Below, piece by piece: positions 35,801 to 44,325 of a stretch of DNA of 64,000 bases. The notes below the pieces were generated by a model. It did no database searches, was not told the DNA's origin, and saw nothing but the letters and a program-made list of their open reading frames with translations. Both the position numbers and the translations under genes were made by a program. This DNA is from Kalaharituber pfeilii (taxonomy: Eukaryota > Ascomycota > Pezizomycetes > Pezizales > Pezizaceae): positions 1,364,001 to 1,428,000 of the forward strand of contig WHUZ01000005.1 of NCBI GenBank assembly GCA_015179045.1, in the 5' to 3' direction. Position 1 is the stretch's first letter; each line of letters begins with the position of its first letter.

Positions 35801-36955
35801 ACGATTAAATCCTGCATCCAAGAATTGCTCTACAAATTCCCTCAATATCCTCTTACTCGACCCCTTCAGACTTAACGTCATATCAAAATCATTCACTGCC
35901 AGCGACTTCGAGATCCCGCCTCTGTATTTTGGCCTTTTCCACTTCTTGGTTTCATTCATTTTCTCCAGACCTTTCGATTTATCCGCCAGCACATCCTGTC
36001 CCGATACCGTGACTCTCATCCCATCCTGTTTCTGCACCCACAGCGTTGTTCCAAACCTGCTATGCCTGGTGCTCTGAGCTCTTACATTCTTTGTTCGTAG
36101 CCTCTTCTCCATATCTAGGAGATTCTCTAGTTTTGAAGACGCCTTCTTCGTCTGCTCCTTATCCGTCATGAATAGTTGCTCGATATTCACACCCTTAAGC
36201 AAGTGATACAGTATCTCCATCACCACCGTATCTTGCGTATTAAACTCTTCTCCCATTCCCGAAGCCACGGCGAGCAAAAAATCAAATATATTCTGCTCAT
36301 AAAACACCTCAATTGTTGCACTTCTGGAGATTTCCTCCCCCGTATCTGTCTCAGTTGGACATGGATGCTCGATCGTGGCGATATTCCGAAAAAGGTACAG
36401 CACCAACTTAATTATACCGTCATCCCTCTCTGTCCTCTCCTTCGGCGCCAGTGCAACGGATGGTAAACATGCCCTCACACATCCCTTGAGCACCGCCCCG
36501 GAGCGGTGATGCAATAGTCCATTCTTATACGCCATCTGCGCATACTCTAGCACCGGGAGGTGCTTATGATGATTCACTGTCATTGTCGCAGGGTTCTTGT
36601 CCAGCGGCCAAGTCAGAGGAACCAAGAGCTCAATACACGCCAGCGCAATTTTGAACTTTGTCCTGACCTCCACATCTTCTTCCTTCCACGACGCAATGAT
36701 CTCTAGCAAGTCCCCGGTGACAAGTTGGCACTCGGCCATGACCCGGGCAACGTCCAGACGGTTCAGCTTCTCATCGTAGCCCTTAAGCCACCGTTTCAGG
36801 TCGCGCAAACAGGCGAAAGCTTCGTCACCGAGTACATATTGTCCAGTTTCGCTTGCATGGGAGCCCCCAAGGGCAGAACAAAGAGAATGAATGTGTGCTC
36901 GGATCATGGGGTCGACGGTATCCTGGACATATTCCTCGACTTCAGGGGACTCCAT
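32822..36955 (-). CDS. TOF1: replication fork protection complex subunit Tof1/Swi1 (Timeless family)
   Basis: Partner of Csm3/Swi3 and Mrc1 at the replisome; stabilises stalled forks and mediates checkpoint signalling. Eight exons, 1241 aa, introns 35738-35802, 35426-35489, 35324-35380, 35123-35177, 34511-34566, 34376-34430 and 33964-34019; the frame closes exactly. Start ATG at 36955 (MESPEVEEYVQDTVDPMIRA). The Timeless N-terminal domain fills exon 1 (AECQLVTGDLLEIIASW, VLEYAQMAYKNGLLHHRSGA, SRFGTTLWVQKQDG) and continues across the first splice as FLDAGFNPLFSHIRRAVERE and QFFYLISWFLAAER. Later exons give MMEWYDLKQWVDLEAAMRCM, AHVHLRVLERYSKQNTYIFI and TNRTHYFIQYGHDEQPKTRK. The C-terminal 370 residues are acidic/basic and Ser-rich, ending VVDSDEE. 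Confidence 0.95.
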
Positions 36956-37460
36956 TGTGGTGGAAAGTAGCTTGCCACGATAGTCCTTCGAGTTCAATTG
37001 ATACTGGAAATGACTGTCAAACAGCTGTGGTGGTTGCAGACGTCAAACGTGTTGTTGGATTGTACTTGTTACTTGTACTGATCTGCGTGTTACCCGTTGA
37101 TTCAGAATGCACTGACGCGCTTGCATGCCTCCAGAAAAACCTCGTTCGCGTTCATTGGTGGGAGCACGCGCAGACGTGACTCGTTCACGTGTCAACAAAA
37201 ACCACTTACTGTAACGTTTGGGGAAACGATCTGCGGCGGTACAACAAGCAGCATAACGAGCAGCATAACATACTCTACTATGAAGATGGATGGCATCGCA
37301 GCGATCTGTGCTAGCGATGTAGTGTGGTTGTGGATGTTGAGGTGTGTGCAGTTCCAGGAATGCACGTGATGCGGGATTAGGCTGGCACATTTGAACCAGA
37401 CTTACATTCTCAGGAACCTAATTTATTTCATCAATTACCAAAAAAACTAATACAACACTG

Positions 37461-38006
37461 ACTTACTGGGAATAACTACCAGAGAAAGTACATACTCCAG
37501 TGACACTAAGCAGGTGTCATGGGGAACCCCATTTTTTACCCTTGAGAAATTTAGTAAGTAATGCGAATTACCACCTACTTATGCCTCTACACATCACCGC
37601 ATATGCGTATCGACTTTTTAATCTTTTGCAACATGTCTCATCTAATTCAAAGAGCTATAATACAACAAAAGCTTAAAAGCGATGTAAAAACTATCATGAT
37701 GCTTATGATTCTTAATTGACGCGTGATGAACCCATAAAGAGGATATGTATGCGTTATTTGTATTTGTAGATGCATCTCGTGATTGGGGATGTGAATACGC
37801 GGGTGATGCATATGGTACGAAATAATGCGGGTGTATGCAGCAAAGTAGGCTACCAACTGAGCACTACTTACCAGAAGAGCCCACTACCAGTCAAAATTTG
37901 ACTGGTAACAGACGTTTGACAGCCAACAAACCAATTAACGAAGGGGCCAATGCACTAAAGCGCCTCAGTTAGTAGTGGTACTTTCTGGTAGTCATTCCCA
38001 GTAAGT
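37461..38006. mobile_element. inverted-repeat-bounded element, class unknown
   Basis: The left end at 37461 reads ACTTACTGGGAATAACTACC and goes on AGAGAAAGTAC. The complement of the right end at 38006 reads ACTTACTGGGAATGACTACC and goes on AGAAAGTAC. That is about 30 matching bases with one substitution and a 2-base gap, enclosing 546 bp. No transposase frame lies inside, so it would be a MITE-like, non-autonomous DNA element. I could not identify a clear target-site duplication and do not assign a superfamily. A perfect palindrome sits inside at 37885-37907. Confidence 0.6.
37885..37907. repeat. near-perfect palindrome (11-bp arms)
   Basis: TACCAGTCAAA, one A, then TTTGACTGGTA. It lies inside the inverted-repeat element and could form a cruciform or mark the fused ends of another CAGT-ended element. 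Confidence 0.75.
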
Positions 38007-38611
38007 GCAAGTAGACCCAGTATTAGTAGTCCGGCACCTCGTGCAGTCCCAGGATTCAGTGCTGGCTGGGACTATGCCTGGGACGTTAATGGTACGGTGA
38101 GTATAGACGGGGGGCATAGTTATTGTGGGTTAAATACAGGCTACTTGTCTTTATTTGAGTTGGTTGGGTACGGGAGAGTCATGCAGTATGTAGGTCCGGT
38201 GTACCTTTGCTCTGGTGAAGGATGTGGCTATCATACATCATACGGAGGAGCCGAGGCGGGCTATTCAAGTGGCTTAGAATGGCCTGTATCAAACTAGCAC
38301 TCTACTATCGTAGTTTGGCCATCATGCTCAGTGGCCATGGCCCGTGTATGGATTGAAAGTTTGAGGATATGCTTCGGAACCGAGAATATCCCTATGGTCA
38401 TATTCCCATCTTGTTTATTAGCACAGTCTGGTGGTATTTGTTTTCAAAAAGTGTTATAACATAATCAGGTTAATATAGGAATGTGGGGCTTGCTTCTCAT
38501 TCTCTCTCGCTTGTTTGTCGTGGACGAATATATATGATATTCTCGTTATATATATGGATTAGTAAGTTATTTATATAATTTATTTTCCCCAAAGTATTAT
38601 CATTTGAGTAA

Positions 38612-38615
<4 letters not shown>

Positions 38616-38655
<40 letters not shown>
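38616..38655. repeat. long poly-A tract
   Basis: An uninterrupted run of about 40 A, followed by TTATATGGGTTAC. Such a run may be a retroposon tail or simple slippage expansion; no retroelement body is recognised before it. Confidence 0.7.
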
Positions 38656-38657
<2 letters not shown>

Positions 38658-38870
38658 ATATGGGTTACATGAAAGATGTACCTGAGGTACATACAAAACG
38701 CTTACCCTGAGTTGTATCCGGAAAATTGCTCGACAAAAAAAGAACAAAGAAAGCCCAAATTTTTTTCAATAACCAAATGCCGAAACCAAAATCCCGAAAC
38801 CCAAAATCCCAGAACCCAAATACAACAAGGTACACAAACACACATATACACATGCACATTTCCTACCCTG

Positions 38871-40259
38871 CTACCCAGCTACCACAAACGGCATCCTCCC
38901 CTCATGTCTCAACTCCGTTCCTCTCCTTCTTCCCCAACCCCCCAGATCCGCCACCTTCTCTCCCCTCTCTATGACCCATTCCCTCTTACTCAATCCCATA
39001 TACCACCTCCTCACACTCTCGTCCGCCCAGAACCTTGACCTCCCATCATCCGGCAAGCCATCCGCGTACCACAGGCCCGCCAGCCCACCATACACCGCCG
39101 CTATCGTATCAGTATCGTTCCCCAAATTCACCAACTCGAGCGCCCCTTCCGCGAACGAATCGAACCTGAAAAACGCCCACAGCGCACAAAACAGCGTGTC
39201 GACGACGTACCCCGAACTCGGCGGTGCGGGCCCTTCGGCCAGCAACGGATGTGGGGCCGTCCCTTTTGCGGAAAACACCTCGGCGAGGACGGGGTCGGTA
39301 ATCGGGATAGCCAGGAGGAGGTCGAAGAGTTCGCGTTTGGTGAAGGGCGGGAGCAGGTTGGCGTTTTCTTCCAGCGCGCGCACGCGGCGGTGGGTCTCCT
39401 CCAGGATGGCAGTGGCGAGCAGAACGTATATGCGGCAGGCCTCGATACAGCGGGAGTGCGGGTGCGTGATGCGGGAGTTGTCGGCGGCGATGTCGAGCGC
39501 GTGGGCGGCGTTGCGCCAGTAGGCGAGGGCAATGGGGAGGATGCGCATGAGCGAGCCATTGCCGCAGCCGCTCTCGCGGTTGAGTACGCGGTCGACGTCG
39601 GTGAGGGCGGCACGGGCTGCGGAGATGGATTCGTCCTCGGGGGCAGCCGCGGGCTGCGGGGCGGGGTCGGCAGCGCCGACCATGGTACCGGCGGGGGAAA
39701 TTGGTTTGCCACGGAAGTCCTGGGCGCCCTCGGGATTAGCACCGCTCTTGGAGTGGGGGGAGGCCCAGAGTGCGAGGGCGATGCGGGTGGCATTGCCGAC
39801 GTCGAAGGCGTAGCCGACAGGCGAGGTGTGTCCGTTCACGTGCCAGCGGATGAAGAAGTGCGCCTGGAGCGCGGCGAAGTGGAGCCTTGAGGCCTCTGTC
39901 TCTGGCGGGATGCGGGATGTGTCGGAGCTGCTGAGGGTGTCGGAGCCTTCGGCGGGGGGCGTGGTCATGGCATCGCAGAGGCAGAGGGCCATGGAGGTGT
40001 CGTCGCTGTATGTGCCGGGAGGGGTGTTGTAGGTCGTGGAGGGAAGGTAGTCCGTGATGCGCGGGTAGGAGCCGCGGACGCGGAACTCGGCGGGGACGCC
40101 GAGGGCGTCGCACATCGCGAGGCAGAGGAGCGCAGAGACGGCCTTCGGGCGGGCCGCGGCGACTGCCAACTGCTGCTCGGCGAGGTGCGCGGGGGGGACG
40201 GCGGGGTGGACGGGGGGGACGTATGCGGGCCTGTTCCCGCGGGCGCCTGAGGCTGCCAT
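38871..40259 (-). CDS. ADP-ribosylglycohydrolase (DraG/ARH family)
   Basis: Removes ADP-ribose from modified proteins or small molecules using a binuclear magnesium site. Intronless, 462 aa, ATG at 40259. The family motifs are present: AVSALLCLAMCDALGVPAEF near residue 45, the metal-binding TYSDDTSMALCLCDAM near 85, GNGSLMRILPIALAYW with an upstream SGCGNGS near 245, SRITHPHSRCIEACRIYVLL near 270, and the second metal site LVNLGNDTDTIAAVYGGLAG near 390. An Ala/Pro-rich insert (about 190-225) separates the halves. The coding region is strongly GC-rich compared with flanking DNA and lacks introns, unlike most neighbours. Divergent from RNH203. Exact substrate (Arg-, Ser- or O-acetyl-ADP-ribose) cannot be told. 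Confidence 0.92.
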   Translation of the reverse strand: MAASGARGNRPAYVPPVHPAVPPAHLAEQQLAVAAARPKAVSALLCLAMCDALGVPAEFRVRGSYPRITDYLPSTTYNTPPGTYSDDTSMALCLCDAMTTPPAEGSDTLSSSDTSRIPPETEASRLHFAALQAHFFIRWHVNGHTSPVGYAFDVGNATRIALALWASPHSKSGANPEGAQDFRGKPISPAGTMVGAADPAPQPAAAPEDESISAARAALTDVDRVLNRESGCGNGSLMRILPIALAYWRNAAHALDIAADNSRITHPHSRCIEACRIYVLLATAILEETHRRVRALEENANLLPPFTKRELFDLLLAIPITDPVLAEVFSAKGTAPHPLLAEGPAPPSSGYVVDTLFCALWAFFRFDSFAEGALELVNLGNDTDTIAAVYGGLAGLWYADGLPDDGRSRFWADESVRRWYMGLSKREWVIERGEKVADLGGWGRRRGTELRHEGRMPFVVAG

Positions 40260-40776
40260 TGCCGGCCGACTTGGCCTGATTACTCGAACTTGGAAGCTGG
40301 GAGCTGGGAGCGGGGGTGAGTGTTTGCAGCGGCGGAGTGGTTGATTGAGACGGATAGATCGACAGGCCTGTTCATATCTTCAGCTGCTTATACTTGGATA
40401 TATAAATGTGTCCCGCCATTTAGTGCTGGGGGAGAGGGGGGAGGGTGCGCATGGGCAAGGCATATTTGTTTCTCTGTTCAGCTTGGTGACATACACTTGG
40501 AATTATGAATGTATTAGCAAGCCATGAAGGAAAACGTTGATGCGATGGCAGGGTGAGTCGATGATAGAGCGAGTATGTATGTGCCGTCATCTTATCGATA
40601 ACACCCTCCAACCAGGCAGAGTGTCCATTAGCATATTCCCTTATCCCTGTCGCGCAGCTCACTTCTTAATTGTCCCAACCATGCGTCGCGTGTAATTATG
40701 ATGCTTCGATACAAGTATCATCTACCTCTACAACGCGAAACGCGAAGCAACAAACACCTCACCCCCAATCCCCCCA
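40260..40776. promoter_or_regulatory. bidirectional promoter region, ADP-ribosylglycohydrolase / RNH203
   Basis: 517 bp between divergent start codons; no specific site is claimed. Confidence 0.4.
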
Positions 40777-41598
40777 ATGTCGTCGTCGTCCACCGCCCCC
40801 CTTCTCGCGATCCATCCCACCCCGATCCCACCCTCACTCGCGACAACATCAACAGCAGCAGCAAGCAAATGCACGCCGAACCTGCTTCCTTGCAGATTCA
40901 AGGCCGCGGTGGCCGTCTCGGAATCCACCAGCCTATGGAGACCTCGCAAAGTGAAGAAAAGTAGTGTCGCCAGAGGCGGTGGAGCTATCCTTGCGGCCAG
41001 TACATCTACGACCAGCACATGCACGATAACGACGGCGACAACGACAACGACGACGACGACAACAACACAAGAGGCATTAGTGCTGGTAAATGGACAAGAC
41101 TCGAGAATCGGGAAGGACCTTATTTCTGAGAAGGATGAGGAAATCTACGAAACTGCGTTTCGCGGGCGGAGGCTCCTGGGGAAAGCGGTGCCCGTGCCAG
41201 AGGGATATATTGGTGCTTTCCCTTCCCTCCCCCGTCCTCCTTCTTTAACCCTCCCATTGTTGTGTATGCACTAACATTTTCCTCATTTAGGCTTGGTTCT
41301 TTCACCCACTGAAATAACTCTGCCCCAAACAGATGCAGATGCGGATGCGGATCACTCAGACGGTGCCGAGCCCGAGTCTGAACCTGGGGAATCTATAAAT
41401 GCAGGGAAGAAGAAAAAAGTCCTGACACCGCTGTGTACATTTACTGAGATGGTACTATGGGGCCATGATGAGCTACCGAGCGACGCAAGTGCCGAGAGCG
41501 TGCTGAGAGGCGTGGAGGAATGGGTGGGGTGGGCTCGGAGGCTGAATGAGTGGGATGCTGTTGAGGGGGAGGGGGAGGATATGGTGATGGTAGGATGA
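40777..41598 (+). CDS. RNH203: ribonuclease H2 subunit C
   Basis: Non-catalytic subunit of RNase H2, which removes ribonucleotides from DNA in the nucleus. Two exons over intron 41213-41290, 247 aa. Family signatures: PNLLPCRFKAAVAVSES near residue 35, and FRGRRLLGKAVPVPEGYIGL across the splice, followed by LVLSPTE. The C-terminal helix part contains FTEMVLWGHDELPSDAS and WVGWARRLNEWD. An odd feature is a run of ten Thr (about residues 87-96) encoded by ACG/ACA/ACT repeats, plus a DADADAD run after the intron. The start at 40777 is the first suitable ATG in frame. Confidence 0.82.
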
Positions 41599-41973
41599 GG
41601 CGCGCGCGTGCGTATGTGCGTAAGAAAGGGAGGATGTATACTTTTTATTTTATTTTAATTTATTTTTTTTTTGTCTTTGTTTTTTTTGTTTTCTTTCCGC
41701 TTTTGCTTGATGATTAGACAGCTGATAATGGAAAAATACTAGTAGTGCTTCATATAAAGTATCTGATTTTGTTCTTAGAGGTCTAACTTCTAACTTCTAA
41801 CCGCAGGTGAGTGAAACATGATAAGTTTTCGGGCTGATTCCCCGACGTTGTACTAATTCTTTCATTTGATATAGTTAAAAGTCTACCCCCTCCTCTTGAG
41901 TTGTGTGCAGTAACTAAATAGGCCCCTCCCTCAAAACTCCCCTGCCCGTACATCTCCTCCGTCCCTAGCATGG
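41599..41973. other. convergent intergenic region
   Basis: 3' regions of RNH203 (+) and the flavin monooxygenase (-); T-rich near 41640-41700. Nothing else seen. Confidence 0.5.
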
Positions 41974-43737
41974 TTACTCAATCCCCAGCCCCAGCTCTTC
42001 CAGTTCAGTCACCACGTGCCCTTCTCTCACGAGCTCGTTATATCTTCCCCTCACCTCCTCCAACCTCTCCCGCATCGCCTTCATCCTACCCGTCCACCGC
42101 GGATAATCGTTTTCCCACTCCGCGACGCTCTCGCATGTCCCGTGAGCGCACCGCCAGCGTTCGTCGACTTTTGCGCACAAGGAGGCAATGTAGTCGTGAT
42201 AGTAAATATCCTGTGGAGTGCCAATGAGGTGGACCTTCACCAACTTCGCCCTGTATTCCTCCCACACCATTTCGTCATCCCCTACCTCTGGCGGCGGCCT
42301 CGGCACCTCTGGCAGCGGCGGGAGCTCAGATGGATGTACCATCCCGCTCCACACTCTCCCCACCACTGCCGCCTGCCCCGCCGCAACCGCCCATGGGACA
42401 ACCTTGAACGGTAACCCCACGAATGCCACGGTCGGGAGATTGGGGGTGAAAATGTGTAGGGATAGTGAGGGGATGTGGGTTCCGGAATTGGGTATCTCTA
42501 ATGGAGGGGAAGAGGAGAAATAGAGGGGGGTAGGACTGAGGAGGTAGCCAGTGCAGAAGAGGATCGTATCTACGTCGTCTAAGTAAGTTGCCGTATTCGA
42601 AGGGGAGGAGGAGCCGGGGGGGGAGGGGTGGAAATATATCCTTCCTGTTGAGGGACAGAGGCGCGAGATGAGCGGGACGGGCTGAACATATTCCGGCACT
42701 GGAGCAATCGGTGGACCTCTCATAGATTGGTATACTGGAAGTTCCGCACCAAGTCGAGCTACCAGCTGCACAACGTCAATTGCCGATAGAGACGCTCCCA
42801 CGACTAGCACCCTCTTCCCCTGATACCTCTCCCTTATCTCCCTAAAGTCCCGTGCATGCTCCACTGTCCTTTTCCCTCTTGCTTTCACTACCCATTCTCT
42901 TAAGCCCTTGATATCCGGTACATAGGGAACCGTGTAGCGCCCCATCGCCATGACTACCGCATCGTACCATCTCTCCTCTGTCTCCTTCCCTCCTCCACCA
43001 TTCGCCCCCAGTGACCAACCAATAACGACCCTCCATCGGCCCTCTGCCCTCTCCACCCTCTCCACCCTCCTTCCCAACAATATCTCCCCTCTGCCTTGCC
43101 ACTTTCCCCCTTTCACTATGCTACCAAAGTAGGATTGTAGATACTCCCTTACCACCCCGTGCTTCGGGAACAGCGCCGTGCCAGGAGGGAACGAATGATC
43201 ATGAAACGCCATAAGGCCCGTTGGGAGATTTGTCGTTAAAGATGGATATATCGGGGACACGACTTCCGTCTCCTTTTCCCTCCCATGATCTTCGTCCCCT
43301 CCCCCGCCGCTGCCTACACCACGCGCTTCTTCAAGTGCCCAAGGGCTCTGGTTGTCGTAAATCGGTATCCGCACCTCTCTCTCTCTCCATCCTTTCCCAT
43401 CCCTATGTCCTCCTTCCCCATCGCCATTCACCCCATTATGGGATTCTGTACAACTTAGGCTGACGGGGTCGGGAACCAAATGTCGAGTTTGATCAGTATA
43501 GTTCCAAATGCCGCCGATAGTGCGCCGCTGCTCAAAGATGTCGATAGTAGTAAAGTGTGGGAAGTTTAGGAGGCGCTTGAGGGTCGTGAGGCCGGAGGGG
43601 CCGGCACCGATGATGGCGATACGGCGGATGGGGGGGGTTGGAGGTGGAGGAGGGGTAGACGTCAGCACGATTGGGGGGTAAGGCGAAGAGGAAGTTGGGG
43701 AAAGGGGGCCGGCGGAGAAAGAGGAAACGGTGGACAT
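41974..43737 (-). CDS. flavin-containing monooxygenase-like protein
   Basis: NADPH/FAD-dependent monooxygenase of the FMO/Baeyer-Villiger-like group; substrate unknown. Intronless, 587 aa; the first ATG is at 43737. FAD Rossmann motif IRRIAIIGAGPSGLTTLKRL near residue 35, then IFEQRRTIGGIWNYTDQTRH, MAFHDHSFPPGTALFPKHGV near 185, VVMAMGRYTVPYVPDIKG near 265, and the second dinucleotide motif GKRVLVVGASLSAIDVVQLV near 310. ILFCTGYLLSP near 400 is the usual ATG-type motif near the C-terminal flavin contact. A long Ser/Pro N-terminus (about 30 residues) precedes the domain. It stands among housekeeping genes with no biosynthetic partner, so a secondary-metabolite role is not implied. Confidence 0.9.
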   Translation of the reverse strand: MSTVSSFSAGPLSPTSSSPYPPIVLTSTPPPPPTPPIRRIAIIGAGPSGLTTLKRLLNFPHFTTIDIFEQRRTIGGIWNYTDQTRHLVPDPVSLSCTESHNGVNGDGEGGHRDGKGWREREVRIPIYDNQSPWALEEARGVGSGGGGDEDHGREKETEVVSPIYPSLTTNLPTGLMAFHDHSFPPGTALFPKHGVVREYLQSYFGSIVKGGKWQGRGEILLGRRVERVERAEGRWRVVIGWSLGANGGGGKETEERWYDAVVMAMGRYTVPYVPDIKGLREWVVKARGKRTVEHARDFREIRERYQGKRVLVVGASLSAIDVVQLVARLGAELPVYQSMRGPPIAPVPEYVQPVPLISRLCPSTGRIYFHPSPPGSSSPSNTATYLDDVDTILFCTGYLLSPTPLYFSSSPPLEIPNSGTHIPSLSLHIFTPNLPTVAFVGLPFKVVPWAVAAGQAAVVGRVWSGMVHPSELPPLPEVPRPPPEVGDDEMVWEEYRAKLVKVHLIGTPQDIYYHDYIASLCAKVDERWRCAHGTCESVAEWENDYPRWTGRMKAMRERLEEVRGRYNELVREGHVVTELEELGLGIE

Positions 43738-44325
43738 TGGATATGCTGGAGTCAAGAGTTAGTGGAGGTCGACGTTAATTATGTGGAGAGAATGCGGCAT
43801 TTCCATCATCAGATTAAGTGGTTACACCAACTCGAGGAAATAGTGAAGGGAAGCTGCAGAGTTTGCAATTTCGTCACTCCGTTGAGAACTCGAAATTAAG
43901 TGAATGAATTACGAGCAAGGGCGCGCGAAGCTGCCCTGGACAGCTCTTATGATACTGCACATGCGTGGTGCGCGGGGAGGCTTACCCGACCACGGCGGTC
44001 GCCATTGTCAAAGCTTGTCTCTGATCCCACATGGCTAGAAGACTATAAGCACAAGAGAGTCTAAGATGACCAACGAATAGGTCAAGTGTTTGGAAGAAAT
44101 ACATGCACGTATCTCATATATCTGATATTATAACAAGGGAAGAGACATAAAAAATAAAAGAAAATAAAATAAATACTAACAAATGCCCAATGAAAGAAAT
44201 ATCCCCGCACTAAAAGTTTGAAATGAGAGAAAGAAGTATTTTACGTATCTACAGTAGTCCTACCGCTGTCCATACCCGCGTGCAGACATCACTAAAACAA
44301 GTCAGACTCGCACTTTTATACATAT
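43738..44325. other. intergenic region
   Basis: Promoter side of the flavin monooxygenase and 3' region of CHO2. A-rich near 44150-44175. No gene seen. Confidence 0.5.

Larger units (their letters stand above)
36956..38870. other. repeat-bearing intergenic region
   Basis: 1.9 kb with the TOF1 promoter side and the 3' region of the ADP-ribosylglycohydrolase. It contains the inverted-repeat element at 37461-38006 and a 40-base A run at about 38616-38655. Short open frames lack recognisable motifs. Confidence 0.5.

Noticed and set aside
39128..39890. Long open frames on both strands inside the ADP-ribosylglycohydrolase gene (up to about 220 codons)
   Set aside because: They follow from the GC-rich codon use of the real gene and show no domain; the minus-strand frame has all ARH motifs.
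41974..43737. Secondary-metabolite cluster around the flavin monooxygenase
   Set aside because: Neighbours are RNase H2 subunit C and CHO2; no synthase, transporter or regulator lies near.
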